DNA of 64,000 nt from Pimelobacter simplex (GCF_024662235.1 NZ_CP096276.1:434001-498000), one strand, 5' to 3'; numbered from the stretch's first letter, positions 9,973 through 19,358 are shown. Numbers and translations: made by a program. The notes: a model not told the origin generated them from the sequence alone.

Positions 9973-10997
9973 GACGGGTGGACCTCGCTCGTGAAGGGGA
10001 GAGCTGCGGGACGGAGCGCGGGGATGACCTCCGCGCCCAGGAGCGCGGCGCTGTCCAGCAGGTCCTGCCGGCGTGCGTCGCGAGAATGACCGGCCACGAT
10101 CACGAAGTCCAGCCCGAGGTCGATGAGGGGCTGGATCCGCTCGACGCAGTGGTCGGGGTCGCCGACGATGGCGAACCGTTCCCGCAGGATCCGGTCCTCC
10201 TCGCTCAGCGTCGTGCGGAGGTTCGCGTGGGTGTCGATCCGGTAGTCGCCGTGGAGCTTCGAGCGCTGGTCGCGATCCGCGAACCTGGCGAGGACGCTGA
10301 GGCTTCCCGAGATGAGCTGGTTGGCGACGTCGAGGTCGCGGTGGGTGGCGACGTTGAGGTACGCGCCGTACTGGATGCCGTCGGGGTCGAGTCCCGCGTC
10401 GGCGCGGGCCTTGCGCGCGGTGTCCAGTGCCTCCGCGATCGGCTCCGGCTCGACGCCGACGGTGAGCACGAGGCGGTCGGCCAGGCAGGCGCCGAGCCGG
10501 ATCACCCGGGGACCGGACGCCGCGACCTCGATCGGCACGGGCGGCAGGCCGGTCTCGGCGACCCAGTCCATCCGGCTCTCGAACTCGTCGATCTGCGTGC
10601 GGCCGTCGTTGAGGTAGCCGCGCAGCCGGGTCAGCACCTCCTCGAACTCGCGCACCGGCGCGGGTCCGCGGCCGATGTGGGAGAGCGAGGAGTCGCCGCG
10701 GCCGATGCCGAGCACCATCCGCCCGTCGGAGAAGGCGTGGGCCGTCGCGGCCGCCGAGGCGAGCGCGGCGACGTGACGGGTGACCGGGTTGGTGACGCCG
10801 GTGCCGAGCCGGATCCGCTCGGTCCGGGTCGCGGCGACCGAGATCGCGGCGAACGGGTCGCCGGTGAGGTTCTGGCTGTCGGCGGCCAGGAGCCCGTGCC
10901 AGCCGGACTTCTCGTAGTGGACGGCCAGGTCGGGGAACTCGGTGGCGGGGACGAAGCTGAGGGCGAAGACCTCCACCTCGCGACGGTCGGGGTTCAT
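9969..10997 (-). CDS. LLM class flavin/F420-dependent oxidoreductase
   Basis: A 342-residue luciferase-like TIM-barrel protein. Mer/F420-type features are [25 protein letters not shown] (residues 60-84), [13 protein letters not shown] and [12 protein letters not shown] near the C-terminus. Members use FMN or F420 for oxidations or reductions. The start ATG overlaps the urocanase stop and its own stop overlaps the transporter start, each by four bases, so translation is coupled. Its place between urocanase and a transporter is unusual for a histidine pathway and suggests a further redox step on an imidazole or hydantoin-like intermediate. Confidence 0.85.
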   Translation of the reverse strand: MNPDRREVEVFALSFVPATEFPDLAVHYEKSGWHGLLAADSQNLTGDPFAAISVAATRTERIRLGTGVTNPVTRHVAALASAAATAHAFSDGRMVLGIGRGDSSLSHIGRGPAPVREFEEVLTRLRGYLNDGRTQIDEFESRMDWVAETGLPPVPIEVAASGPRVIRLGACLADRLVLTVGVEPEPIAEALDTARKARADAGLDPDGIQYGAYLNVATHRDLDVANQLISGSLSVLARFADRDQRSKLHGDYRIDTHANLRTTLSEEDRILRERFAIVGDPDHCVERIQPLIDLGLDFVIVAGHSRDARRQDLLDSAALLGAEVIPALRPAALPFTSEVHPS

Positions 10998-12661
10998 CGG
11001 GCGTCTCCCATCGGGATCTCGAGCCCGGTGCGCTCGGCGCACTCCCGGGCGATCGGGTAGCCCGCGTCGGCGTGCCGCAGCACCGCCGTCGCGGAGTCGT
11101 TGCGGAACACGCGGGACAGCCGCGCGGCGGCCAGGTCGGTGCCGTCGGCGACGCAGACCTGACCGGAGTGGATCGACTTGCCCATGCCGACGCCGCCGCC
11201 GTGGTGGATCGAGACCCACGAGGCGCCGGAGGCGACGTTGACCAGGGCGTTGAGCAGCGGCCAGTCCGCGATCGCGTCGGAGCCGTCGAGCATCCCCTCG
11301 GTCTCGCGGTACGGCGACGCGACCGAGCCGCCGTCGAAGTGGTCGCGGCCGACCACGATGGGCGCGGCCACCTCGCCGCGCCGGACCAGGTCGTTGAAGG
11401 CGAGCGCGGCCAGGTCGCGCTGCCCGTGGCCCAGCCAGCAGATCCGTGCGGGCAGGCCCTGCTGGGGGACCCGGTCACCGGCCAGGCGCAGCCAGCGCTG
11501 GAGCCCGTCGTCGTCGGGGAAGAGCTCGGCGACGGCCCGGTCGGTACGGGCGATGTCGGCCCGGTCGCCGGAGAGCGCGACCCAGCGGAACGGGCCGCGG
11601 CCCTCGCTGAAGAGCGGGCGGACGTACTCCTGCACGAAGCCGGGGATCTCGAAGGCGTCGGTGCAGCCGCCCTGGGCGGCGAACGCGCGCAGCGAGTTGC
11701 CGTAGTCGAAGACCACCGCGCCGCCGCGCCGGAACCCGAGCATCGCCTCGACGTGAGCGGCCATGGACGCCAGCGCCTGCTCGTGGCAGCCGGCCGGGTC
11801 CCGGCGTACCTTCTCGGCCCAGACGTCGAGGTCCTCGCCGGCGGGCAGGTAGGTCAACGGCTCGTGCGCCGAGGTCTGGTCGGTGACGATGTCGATGCGC
11901 GCCCCGCTGCGCAGGTACGCCGGCAGCACCTCCGCGGCGTTGGCGCACACCCCGATCGAGAGGGGACGCCGGGCCGCGGCGGCCTCCTCGGCCATCCGCA
12001 GCGCCGCCTCCGGGCTGTCGGCCACGGTGTCGAGGTAGCCGAGCTCGACCCGGCGGGCGACCTTGGCCGGGTCGACGTCGAGGCAGATCGCGACGCCGCC
12101 GTTCATGGTCACGGCCAGCGGCTGCGCGCCGCCCATGCCGCCGAGCCCCGCGGTCACGGTGATCGTGCCGCCGAGGTCGCCGCCGAAGCGCTGCCGGGCG
12201 ACCGCCGCGAACGTCTCGTAGGTGCCCTGCACGATGCCCTGGCTGCCGATGTAGAGCCACGATCCGGCGGTCATCTGGCCGAACATGATCAGCCCGAGCT
12301 CGTCGAGGCGGCGGAACTCGTCCCAGTTGGCCCAGTCGCCGACGAGGTTGCCGTTGGCGATGAGCACGCGCGGCGCCTCGGGGGTGGTGTCGAGGACACC
12401 GACCGGCTTGCCCGACTGGACGAGCAGCGTCTGGTCGGAGCGCAGCGTGGTGAGCCGCCGGGCGATCGCGTCGAAGGACGCCCAGTCGCGGGCGGCCTTG
12501 CCCGAGCCGCCGTACACGACGAGGTCGGCGGGGTTCTCCGCGACCTCGGGATCGAGGTTGTTGTGGAGCATCCGGTACACCGCCTCCTGCTCCCACCCGA
12601 GGGTGGAGAGCCCGCTGCCGTGCGGGGATCGGAGGGTGCGGACGGGGGACACGGCTGTCAT
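10994..12661 (-). CDS. hutU: Urocanate hydratase
   Basis: A 555-residue NAD+-dependent urocanase that converts urocanate to imidazolone propionate. Recognised blocks are [21 protein letters not shown], the NAD+-binding [30 protein letters not shown], and the active-site [17 protein letters not shown] with DGT after it. I chose ATG 12661 because AGGAG lies six bases upstream; a longer in-frame start adds a basic leader without support. The usual partners hutH, hutI and hutG are absent, and an LLM oxidoreductase and MHS transporter follow in the operon. A close substrate such as thiourocanate (ergothioneine breakdown uses a urocanase homologue) is therefore also possible. Confidence 0.92.
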   Translation of the reverse strand: MTAVSPVRTLRSPHGSGLSTLGWEQEAVYRMLHNNLDPEVAENPADLVVYGGSGKAARDWASFDAIARRLTTLRSDQTLLVQSGKPVGVLDTTPEAPRVLIANGNLVGDWANWDEFRRLDELGLIMFGQMTAGSWLYIGSQGIVQGTYETFAAVARQRFGGDLGGTITVTAGLGGMGGAQPLAVTMNGGVAICLDVDPAKVARRVELGYLDTVADSPEAALRMAEEAAAARRPLSIGVCANAAEVLPAYLRSGARIDIVTDQTSAHEPLTYLPAGEDLDVWAEKVRRDPAGCHEQALASMAAHVEAMLGFRRGGAVVFDYGNSLRAFAAQGGCTDAFEIPGFVQEYVRPLFSEGRGPFRWVALSGDRADIARTDRAVAELFPDDDGLQRWLRLAGDRVPQQGLPARICWLGHGQRDLAALAFNDLVRRGEVAAPIVVGRDHFDGGSVASPYRETEGMLDGSDAIADWPLLNALVNVASGASWVSIHHGGGVGMGKSIHSGQVCVADGTDLAAARLSRVFRNDSATAVLRHADAGYPIARECAERTGLEIPMGDAR

Positions 12662-12739
12662 GCGGAACTCCTGCTCTCGACGCTTCTTGCCCGTCATCCT
12701 GGGCGCGCGGAGCAGGTGTGCGGGAGGTCACAACAGGCA

Positions 12740-12764
12740 TTTGTGTCCCGCTGGTGGGACAAAA
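12740..12764. promoter_or_regulatory. Palindrome upstream of the urocanase operon
   Basis: TGTCCC (12744-12749) and GGGACA (12756-12761), extended by T/A-rich arms (TTTG to the left, AAA to the right), form a dyad about 80 bases upstream of hutU. IclR-type regulators bind such short palindromes, and the nearest candidate is the IclR at 7935. Function is inferred. Confidence 0.45.
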
Positions 12765-12775
12765 GGCGAGGTGCC

Positions 12776-12943
12776 TCAGCGAGTGGGCAGGGCGGCCGCG
12801 GGCAGCGTCACGCGGTCCATCTCCTGGCCGCCGTCGCAGGTGAGCAGGGCGACGGTCGCCGTGCCCTCGCGCTCGCCGACGACCTCCCAGTGCCCACCGG
12901 AGGTGATCCAGCGCTCGAGCGCGGTGCGCCCGTCAGACGACAC
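12776..12943 (-). CDS. Conserved small actinobacterial protein (55 aa)
   Basis: A 55-residue protein from GTG 12943, overlapping the end of the methyltransferase gene by 11 bases in a different frame. It reads RWITSGGHWEVV, then ATVALLTCDGGQEMDRVT, a compact pattern I recognise from small uncharacterised actinobacterial proteins of this size. No signal peptide or membrane segment is seen. The GTG start is chosen because the conserved-looking part begins right after it; an upstream start would put most of the reading frame over the methyltransferase. Function unknown. Confidence 0.65.
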   Translation of the reverse strand: MSSDGRTALERWITSGGHWEVVGEREGTATVALLTCDGGQEMDRVTLPAAALPTR

Positions 12944-13712
12944 CGGAGGCCGCCCAGGCGACGCCGGTGACGGTGAACGGGCCGTCGCCGAGGTCGGCGC
13001 GCAGTGCTGCCGCGAGCCGCTCGCGCGCGTCCGGGTCGAGCCCGGCGACATAGCCTCCGGCCGGCCCGACGCCGAAGGTGTAGGGCTCCCACCAGTCCGC
13101 GAAGCGGGCGAACTCGACCTCGACGGTCAGCTCGACCTCGTCGACCTCGCGCAGCCCCGCCGCGTCGAGCAGGCTCGCCAGGTCACCGCCGTGGGAGCCC
13201 GGCAGGGCGCCCTCGCCGCCCACGCTCGGATCGAGGGCGGCCGCCACGTGCCACAGCGGCGACAGCGGTCCCCGCCCGCCGCCGTGGTCCCAGACGCAGG
13301 CGCTCACCCGGCCGCCCGGCCGGGTCACCCGGACCATCTCGCCGACCCCGGCGGCGGGGTCGGCCATGAAGTTGACGACGAGCTGGGCCAGGGCGGCCCC
13401 AAAGGCGGCGTCGGCGAAGGGGAGGGTCTCCGCCGACGCCGCACGTACGTCGGCGCCCGGGTGGGCCGCCGCGGTCGCCGTCACGAACGACGCGACGGGG
13501 TCGATCGCCGCGACCCGGTCCGCGCCGTGGCGCCGGACGAGCTCGGCGGTGAGCATGCCGGGCCCGCAGCCGACGTCGAGCACCGCCGCCGACGGATCGA
13601 CGCCGGCCAGGCCGACGTCGGCGAACAGGCCGGCAAGAGGACCCGAGAAGGTCCCCATGAAGCGGACGTAGGCGTCGGCCGCGACCTCGAACATGGCCAC
13701 CGGGCCGATCAT
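12933..13712 (-). CDS. Class I SAM-dependent methyltransferase
   Basis: A 259-residue cytoplasmic protein with the SAM-binding Rossmann motif VLDVGCGPGMLTAEL (about residues 44-58), the acidic VAAIDP motif, ASAETLPFADAAFG and EMVRVTRPGGRVSACVWD. It is of the UbiE/Methyltransf_11 type; the acceptor cannot be read from sequence. ATG 13694 (MFEVAADAY) is an alternative start that matches where relatives usually begin. It is followed by the overlapping 55-residue gene and is divergent from the gamma-glutamyl hydrolase gene. Confidence 0.85.
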   Translation of the reverse strand: MIGPVAMFEVAADAYVRFMGTFSGPLAGLFADVGLAGVDPSAAVLDVGCGPGMLTAELVRRHGADRVAAIDPVASFVTATAAAHPGADVRAASAETLPFADAAFGAALAQLVVNFMADPAAGVGEMVRVTRPGGRVSACVWDHGGGRGPLSPLWHVAAALDPSVGGEGALPGSHGGDLASLLDAAGLREVDEVELTVEVEFARFADWWEPYTFGVGPAGGYVAGLDPDARERLAAALRADLGDGPFTVTGVAWAASGVV

Positions 13713-13751
13713 TCTCCGGTCGGCGGCCGCTGTCCATGGTCACTCGAAGTC

Positions 13752-13769
13752 GTTAGGATCAAAACGATC
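13752..13769. promoter_or_regulatory. Diverged MarR-regulon operator at the GATase promoter
   Basis: GTTAGGATCAAAACGATC matches 14 of 18 positions of the exact site GTACGGATCCGAACGATC found at 16407 and 22918. It overlaps a TAGGAT -10-like box (13754-13759), 27 bases ahead of the GATase start at 13796, and GTTCGGAAC (13771-13779) next to it resembles a further half-site. Membership of this gene in the MarR regulon is inferred from the match. Confidence 0.5.
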
Positions 13770-13795
13770 TGTTCGGAACGCCGGAAGGACCCCCT

Positions 13796-14518
13796 ATGCC
13801 CCGCCCGCTCATCGCCGTCCCGGCCCGCTTCTCGGCGTCCGCCTCGGCCCTGCGGTACGGCGCGGACGTGACGGCGCGCGCCCTCCTCGACGCCGTGCAT
13901 GCCGCCGGCGGCGAGCCGCTCGTCGTCCACCCGGTCGCGCCCGGTGCCCGGGTCGACCCCGACGAGGTCGCCGAGCGTCTCTGGTACGCCGACGGCGTGC
14001 TCCTGCCCGGCGGCGGCGACCTGGCCGCGCACTGGTCCGGGCAGCGCCCGCACGCGACGCAGTACGACGTCGACGAGGAGCAGGACGCCTTCGACCTCGC
14101 GGTGGCCCGCCACGCGCTCGCCGCGGGCCTCCCGCTGCTCGCCGTGTGCCGTGGCAACCAGGTGGTCAACGTCGCGCGCGGGGGAGACCTGGTCCAGGAC
14201 CTGGGGGAGCGCACGCACCGCCACGTCGTCCAGGCGATCGAGGTGGCGCCGGACTCGCTGTTGGCGGGCGTGGTCGGCACCGCTCCGACGATCTCCTGCT
14301 ACCACCACCAGGGCATCGGCCGGCTCGGCACCGGGCTGCGCCCGGTCGCGCTCGCGCCCGACGGCGTGATCGAGGCGGTCGAGCTCGACGACGCCCGCTC
14401 CTGGTACGTCGGCGTCCAGTGGCACCCCGAGGACACGGCGGCCACCGATCCCGCCCAGGCGGCGCTGTTCGCGGCGCTGGTCGAGGCCGCGGCGGCGTAC
14501 CGCGGCGTCACGCCCTAG
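13796..14518 (+). CDS. Gamma-glutamyl amide hydrolase (peptidase C26, PuuD-like)
   Basis: A 240-residue class I glutamine-amidotransferase-fold hydrolase. The nucleophile elbow is LLAVCRGNQVVNVARGGDLVQDL (Cys about residue 119), with the His-Glu pair in VGVQWHPEDT, and LLPGGGDL as the oxyanion region. The CRGNQ elbow is typical of gamma-Glu-GABA and other gamma-glutamyl amide hydrolases rather than synthetase-bound amidotransferases. It would release glutamate from a gamma-glutamylated intermediate. The glutamine-synthetase-like ligase at 17979 could make that intermediate, and both promoters carry the same operator type. Confidence 0.87.
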   Translation: MPRPLIAVPARFSASASALRYGADVTARALLDAVHAAGGEPLVVHPVAPGARVDPDEVAERLWYADGVLLPGGGDLAAHWSGQRPHATQYDVDEEQDAFDLAVARHALAAGLPLLAVCRGNQVVNVARGGDLVQDLGERTHRHVVQAIEVAPDSLLAGVVGTAPTISCYHHQGIGRLGTGLRPVALAPDGVIEAVELDDARSWYVGVQWHPEDTAATDPAQAALFAALVEAAAAYRGVTP

Positions 14519-15661
14519 GAGTAGCCGAGGACGCTGCCGATCCGGCGGGCGAGGGCGTACTGCCCGCGGGCCATCGGATTCCCTGCCTGCGCGTTGGTGG
14601 CGGGCTTGATCGGGTAGACCCACGACGCCCCGCCGGTGCAGGCCTCGTGCCCGCTGAGCGTGTCGAGCACGTCGACGAAGGTCGCGCCGTTGCGGGTAGC
14701 GGTCGCCCGAATGACGTTGTCGAGCTCGACGGCGAGGCCGTTGAGCGCCTTGCGCACCTGCGGCACCAGCCAGCCGCACTTGCGGACGGCCTTGCCCCGG
14801 AGCGGGAACAGTCGCGGGTACCCGACCACCACCAGCCGGGCGTCCTTCGGCGCCTGCGCCCGGATCGCCTGGTAGCTCGCGCCGAGCCGGCTCGCCAGCG
14901 GGCCCCGGACGAGCTTCTTGGCCTGCCCGTAGGGCTTGCCCTTCTGGACGCAGTTCTTCTGGTGGAGCTTCCACCGCAGGAAGCAGCTCGTCAGGACGTC
15001 GCTGAAGCCGGTGTCGTTGCCGCCGATGGTCACCGTGACGACCTCGGTGAACGGGTGGATCCGGGACACCTGCGGCCCCTCGCCCTTGAAGGTGCCGGTG
15101 AGGTTCGGCATCTCGGCGCCGGAGCAGGCGAGGAACGACTCGACGCGCCACCGGGTGGGGTTGCGGGCCTCCAGGTACTTCGTCCAGGCGTAGGGGCTGC
15201 GGTGGCAGCCACGGCTCGCCGGGTCGTAGCCGCCGGCGCCCTCGCCCGCGCTGTAGGAGTCGCCGAGCGAGGCGACCGCGGTCGGCCGCTTCGAGGCCCG
15301 GTAGCACTGGCGCCAGCCGTCGTTCGGGGGAGTGCTGCAGACCTCCAGCGACTGGCCGTCGCGGGACACGGTGAACGAGGCCTGGGTGTCGTCGCCGATG
15401 GGCTGGCCGGGCGCCAGGTGATGCACTCGTCGAGCCCCGACCCCCACAGGCCCAGGTGGGTCGCCGCGACCGCGGTGATGGTGCCGCCGCGGGCGGTGAC
15501 CTTGACGGTGCCCCCGGTGTACGACCAGTAGCCGGCCAGGGGACGGTGCCCGCGGCCGCCGCGGCCGCCGCGGCCGCCGCGCCCGCCGCGCGCGCCGGGC
15601 TCGCCGCGACGAGCGTGGTCGTCGCGGCACGGGAGCGTGCGGGACGAGGGGCGTGCGGCAT
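14515..15661 (-). pseudogene. Secreted SGNH/GDSL hydrolase broken by two frameshifts
   Basis: Read in three frames, this is one exported esterase/lipase. The ATG 15661 frame (GGGAG five bases upstream) gives an Ala-rich signal peptide. A second frame gives LAGYWSYTGGTVKV to GLDECITW. A third gives the catalytic domain: LGDSYSAGEGAGGYD (Ser), IGGNDTGFSD (Gly/Asn), and DTLSGHEACTG with the late His. The first shift falls in the GCGGCC-repeat tract at about 15540-15590, the second at about 15410-15425; each fits one missing base. Sequencing or assembly error in GC repeats is as likely as a true pseudogene, because the catalytic residues are all intact. Its stop overlaps the GATase stop region. 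Confidence 0.7.
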
Positions 15662-15758
15662 CGGGGCTCCCGTTCGTCGGGCACGTCGTGCTCCGGGGGG
15701 TGCGCCCAGCCCAGGGCACGACGGCCTCGGCGGCCAGGTGCCCGAACGATCCCGAACG

Positions 15759-16268
15759 TCAGGCGGTCTCGTCCTCGCCCTCGACCGCGTTGACGACCTC
15801 GCGCAGGGTCTTGGTGAAGGTGCTGACCTTGCGGTCGGAGAGCTTGCCGATGATCTCGGCCTCGACGGCGTTGAACTCCGGGTAGAGGCGCTCCATGAGG
15901 GTGATCCCCTCGGGGGTCAGTCGCAGCCGGACCAGGCGGCGGTCGCTCTCGTCGCCTTCGCGGGCGATGAGGCCGCGGGTCTCGAGGGTCTTGACGACGC
16001 CGGTGAGGGTCGCCTTGGAGATGTCGGCCGACTCGGCGACGTGGCGGGTCTCCATGCCGTCCCAGATCCAGACCACCCACATCACGACGAACCCGGTCCA
16101 GGTCATGTCGTGCTGGCGCAGCACCCGGTTGGTCAGCTCGCTGCGGACCGCATTGGCGGCGCGGAAGAGGTTCGAGAGCGCGTTGGCGGCGGCGAAGTCG
16201 AGCGGCAGTGCGCCCACGTGGTCCTTCATCGCACGCTCGGTCTCGGCGAGCGTGTGGCGGTCCGGCAT
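15759..16268 (-). CDS. MarR family regulator
   Basis: A 169-residue winged-helix regulator: helices around NALSNLFRAANAVRSELTNRVL, recognition region RHVAESADISKATLTGVVKTLETRGLIAR, and wing DESDRRLVRLRLTPEG. I chose ATG 16268 because the region upstream is the promoter with operator-like repeats; a longer frame to 16367 exists. It is divergent from the permease operon at 16484, with the palindrome GTACGGATCCGAACGATC in between. The same palindrome recurs at the other promoters of the 13.7-29.6 kb block, so this protein is the likely repressor of the whole block, with a pathway metabolite as ligand. Confidence 0.9.
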   Translation of the reverse strand: MPDRHTLAETERAMKDHVGALPLDFAAANALSNLFRAANAVRSELTNRVLRQHDMTWTGFVVMWVVWIWDGMETRHVAESADISKATLTGVVKTLETRGLIAREGDESDRRLVRLRLTPEGITLMERLYPEFNAVEAEIIGKLSDRKVSTFTKTLREVVNAVEGEDETA

Positions 16269-16338
16269 GCGGTCAGCGTAGTCAGCGCCGCCGTGCGAGC
16301 TCGGTAGCAGGGCGCCGAGGGTCAGGTGTCGCCAATTC

Positions 16339-16365
16339 GTTCGGGAACAAACATTTTCGGAAAAC
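16339..16365. promoter_or_regulatory. Operator-like half-sites in front of marR
   Basis: TCGTTCGGGAAC (16337-16348) contains the left half-site TCGTTCGG of the regulon palindrome but with compressed spacing, and TTTTCGGAAAAC (16354-16365) is a second short dyad. They sit about 70 to 100 bases upstream of the MarR start. A weaker autoregulatory site is possible. Confidence 0.3.
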
Positions 16366-16401
16366 ATCGGCTTCGGGGATGGTGTCCTGGGTCACATCCC
16401 A

Positions 16402-16424
16402 TTATCGTACGGATCCGAACGATC
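16402..16424. promoter_or_regulatory. MarR-regulon operator, permease operon
   Basis: The core GTACGGATCCGAACGATC (16407-16424) is preceded by TTATC, and the whole 23-base block recurs identically at 22913-22935. It differs at one position per half from the perfect palindrome ATCGTTCGGATCCGAACGAT. It lies between marR and the permease operon, about 60 bases before the permease start, where a bound repressor would cover the promoter. Confidence 0.7.
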
Positions 16425-16483
16425 CGGTGAACAGGTTCGCCGGGCACCAGCGGCCACGTCGCTGCGGACACTAAGGAGTCCCG

Positions 16484-17941
16484 ATGTCGGACACCGTCAA
16501 CACCACCCTGCGCAAGAACGCGCTCGGCGTCGGCGCGATCGTCTTCCTCGTCCTCGCCGCGGTCGCACCGCTCACCGGCATGGTCGTGGTCGCCTCGCTC
16601 GCGATCGCGCTCGGCAACGGCGGTGGGTCGCCGTTCGCGTTCTTCGCGGTGGCCGTCGTGCTCCTGCTCTTCGCCATCGGCTACGGCAAGATGTCGAGCG
16701 AGCTGGTCAACGCGGGCGGCTTCTACGCCTTCGTGGTCAAGGGCCTCGGCCGGCCGGCGGGGCTCGCGGCGGGGTTCATCGCGATGCTCGGCTACAACTT
16801 CTTCGTCGTCGGCACGATCGGCACGAGCGGCTTCTTCATGAAGATCGTCATCGCCGACAAGACCGGCCTCGACATGCCGTGGCTCTTCTGGGGGCTCGCC
16901 TCGATCACGGTCTGCTACCTGATGGCGCTGCGCGGGGTCGACTTCAGCTCCAAGATCCTCGGCATCTCGCTCATCCTGGAGACCTCGATCCTGATCGTCT
17001 TCGACCTCGCCGTGCTGTTCAAGGACGGCTTCTCGTTCTCGGCGTTCTCGTTCGACTCGATCACCTCCGGCTCCCTGTCCATCGGCCTGCTGCTCGCCGC
17101 GACCGGCTTCCTCGGCTTCGAGGCGACCTCGCTGTTCAGCGAGGAGGCGAAGAACCCGCTCAAGACCGTGCCCCGGGCGACGTACGTCGCGATCACGCTG
17201 ATCGGCGTCATCCTCGGGGTCAGTACCTGGGCCGTGGTCAGCGCGACCGGTGTCGCCCAGGCCCAGGACACCGCCCTCGCGCACCTGCCCACCGGTGACC
17301 TCGTCTTCAGCCTGGCCGACAGCTACATCGGCGGCTTCCTGACCGATGTGATGCAGTGGCTGCTGCTGGTCAGCCTGTTCGCCGCGATGCTCGCCTTCCA
17401 CAACTCGTCGAGCCGCTACCTGTTCTCGCTCGGCCGGGCCCGGGTACTGCCCCAGGCCCTGGCGCGGACCGCGCGCAGCGGAGCGCCGTACGTCGCCAGC
17501 ACCGTGCAGGCGGGCTTCGCGGTCACCGTCGCGGTGATCTTCGCGATCGCCGGTGCCGACCCGATCCTGACCGTCGTGCCCAGCATGCTCGGCTTCGGCA
17601 CGCTCGCCATCCTGGTCCTCCAGGCCCTCGCGGCGCTGTCGATCGTCGTCCACTTCCGTCGTGCCAATGACCCGCGGATCGGCACCACCCTGGTGGCGCC
17701 CGGCCTGGGCTTCCTCGGGCTGTGCTTCGCGGTCACCCTGGCGTTCAAGCACTTCGAGATCGTCGCCGGCTCCGAGTCCCGTGCGGTCAACTCGCTGCCG
17801 TGGCTGCTGGTCGCGGCGCTCGTCGGCGGCATCGGCTACGCCTTCTACCTGCGCACCTCCCGACCCGCCGTGTACAGCGCCCTGTCCAGCGACCTGGAGC
17901 GGTTCGACGATGAGCACCCCGTGACCGCCCCCGTCGCCTGA
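16484..17941 (+). CDS. APC family permease (amine or amino acid uptake)
   Basis: A 485-residue membrane protein with about 12 TM segments. It starts LRKNALGVGAIVFLVLAAVAPLTGM, the APC TM1 pattern, and has GFLGFEATSLFSEEAKNPLKTVPRATY in the TM6-TM7 region. AAGGAG lies upstream of the ATG. It is first in an operon with the glutamine-synthetase-like ligase, reductase and Rieske-like protein, and carries the regulon operator in its promoter. It most likely imports the nitrogenous substrate that the block degrades. It is only distantly similar to the other APC permease at 5165. Confidence 0.9.
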   Translation: MSDTVNTTLRKNALGVGAIVFLVLAAVAPLTGMVVVASLAIALGNGGGSPFAFFAVAVVLLLFAIGYGKMSSELVNAGGFYAFVVKGLGRPAGLAAGFIAMLGYNFFVVGTIGTSGFFMKIVIADKTGLDMPWLFWGLASITVCYLMALRGVDFSSKILGISLILETSILIVFDLAVLFKDGFSFSAFSFDSITSGSLSIGLLLAATGFLGFEATSLFSEEAKNPLKTVPRATYVAITLIGVILGVSTWAVVSATGVAQAQDTALAHLPTGDLVFSLADSYIGGFLTDVMQWLLLVSLFAAMLAFHNSSSRYLFSLGRARVLPQALARTARSGAPYVASTVQAGFAVTVAVIFAIAGADPILTVVPSMLGFGTLAILVLQALAALSIVVHFRRANDPRIGTTLVAPGLGFLGLCFAVTLAFKHFEIVAGSESRAVNSLPWLLVAALVGGIGYAFYLRTSRPAVYSALSSDLERFDDEHPVTAPVA

Positions 17942-17978
17942 TGATGGATCACTGAGAGACCAACGAGGAGAACCGACT

Positions 17979-19331
17979 GTGGAGCACATCGACGAGAACG
18001 CCCTGCGCGCGGCTGTCCAGCAGTTCGCGGAGGACGGGATCGACGTCGTCCGGCTCGGCTACAGCGACCTGATCGGCACCGAGCGAGGCCGGGACATCCT
18101 GGCCGACCGGTTCGACCGGACCGTCGGCGACGGCGTCGCCTTCTGCCGCTCGGTCTACGCCACCTCGCCGCTCGGGGACGTCGTCGACATCGCCGGCGGG
18201 CTCTCCGCCGGCCTGCCCGACATCGTCGCGGTCCCCGACCTCGCCACGGTGAAGCCGGTCCCGTGGGAGCCGGGCGTCGCGCACGTCATCGCCGACGTCT
18301 ACAACCCCGACGGCACGCCGTCCGAGGAGAGCCCGCGCCAGGTGCTCAAGCGCGTCGTCGACCGCTTCGCCGAGCTCGGCATGCGTCCGGTCGTCGGACC
18401 GGAGCTGGAGTTCTACGTCCTCGAGCCCGACGAGACGAAGACCCACGGCTGGCGCCGGTACGGCGAGGCCACCGGCAACGTCTACGTCTCCGGTCTCAAG
18501 GGCGACCCCGAGAACACCCTGCTGTCCTCGCTGCGCGAGCTGGCGGCGTACGGCCTCGACGTGGTCGCGGCCAACCACGAGTTCTCCAGCGGCCAGTTCG
18601 AGATCAACCTCTGGCACTCCGAGGCGCTCGACGCGGCCGACCGGGCGTTCCGGTTCAAGACCGCGGTCCAGGAGCTCTCCCGGCGCCGCGGCAAGATGGC
18701 GACCTTCATGGCCAAGCCGTTCAACGACGAGGGCGGCTCGGGCTTCCACGTGCACTTCAGCACTCTCGACGCCGAGGGACGGCCGCTCTTCGACGACCCC
18801 GCGAGCGAGGACGGCCTCTCCACCGTGGCCCGCTCCGCGATCGCCGGCATCCTCGCGCACGCCCCGGCGCTCGCCGCGATCAGCAACCCGACGATCAACT
18901 CCTACAAGCGCTTCGGCCCCGACACGCTCGCGCCCTGGCTCGTCGACTGGGGCCTCGACAACCGCAGCGCGATGGTCCGGATCCCGCCCGAGCGCGGCCG
19001 CGCGTCCCGGCTCGAGCTGCGCCTCGGCGACGCCTCGGCCAACCCGTACCTGGCGATCGCCGGGCTGCTCGCGGCGGCGTACCTGGGCATCCGCGACGGG
19101 CTCACCCCGCCCGCCAAGCTGGAGGGCTACGGCTACGACCCGGCCAAGGCCGACCGGCTCCCCGGCGACCTCGGCTCCGCCATCGACGCGTTCGAGGACG
19201 ACAAGGACCTCGCCGACCTGCTCGGCCCGTCGTTCGTCGCGTCCTTCGTCGCCTACAAGCGCAACGAGCTCGAGCGGTTCAGCCAGTTCGTGACCGACTG
19301 GGAGTTCCGGGAGTACGCCTACCACCTCTGA
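17979..19331 (+). CDS. Glutamine-synthetase-like gamma-glutamyl-amine ligase
   Basis: A 450-residue GS-fold enzyme from a GTG start with GAGGAG upstream. The catalytic blocks are visible: GPELEFYV, NHEFSSGQFEIN, GSGFHVHFS, NPTINSYKRF, NRSAMVRIP and LELRLGDASANPYLA. The N-terminal beta-grasp region is divergent and the adenylylation-site Tyr of GlnA-I is not apparent, so a role in amine metabolism is more likely than ammonia assimilation. Relatives such as PuuA, GlnA3/GlnA4 and gamma-glutamylanilide synthase join glutamate to amines using ATP. Its neighbours (permease, oxygenase components, C26 hydrolase) fit a gamma-glutamylation route. Confidence 0.87.
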   Translation: MEHIDENALRAAVQQFAEDGIDVVRLGYSDLIGTERGRDILADRFDRTVGDGVAFCRSVYATSPLGDVVDIAGGLSAGLPDIVAVPDLATVKPVPWEPGVAHVIADVYNPDGTPSEESPRQVLKRVVDRFAELGMRPVVGPELEFYVLEPDETKTHGWRRYGEATGNVYVSGLKGDPENTLLSSLRELAAYGLDVVAANHEFSSGQFEINLWHSEALDAADRAFRFKTAVQELSRRRGKMATFMAKPFNDEGGSGFHVHFSTLDAEGRPLFDDPASEDGLSTVARSAIAGILAHAPALAAISNPTINSYKRFGPDTLAPWLVDWGLDNRSAMVRIPPERGRASRLELRLGDASANPYLAIAGLLAAAYLGIRDGLTPPAKLEGYGYDPAKADRLPGDLGSAIDAFEDDKDLADLLGPSFVASFVAYKRNELERFSQFVTDWEFREYAYHL

Positions 19332-19358
19332 GGTGGCCGGCGCGGAGGGAGGATCCCC

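Noticed and set aside
8698..10089. A 463-codon plus-strand frame opposite the MFS transporter.
   Set aside because: His/Gly/Arg-rich antisense shadow; the minus strand encodes a clear MHS transporter.
15540..15600. GCGGCC tandem-like repeat that might be a CRISPR or functional repeat.
   Set aside because: It encodes or neighbours the Ala-rich signal region of the SGNH hydrolase; units are 6-9 bases without spacers.
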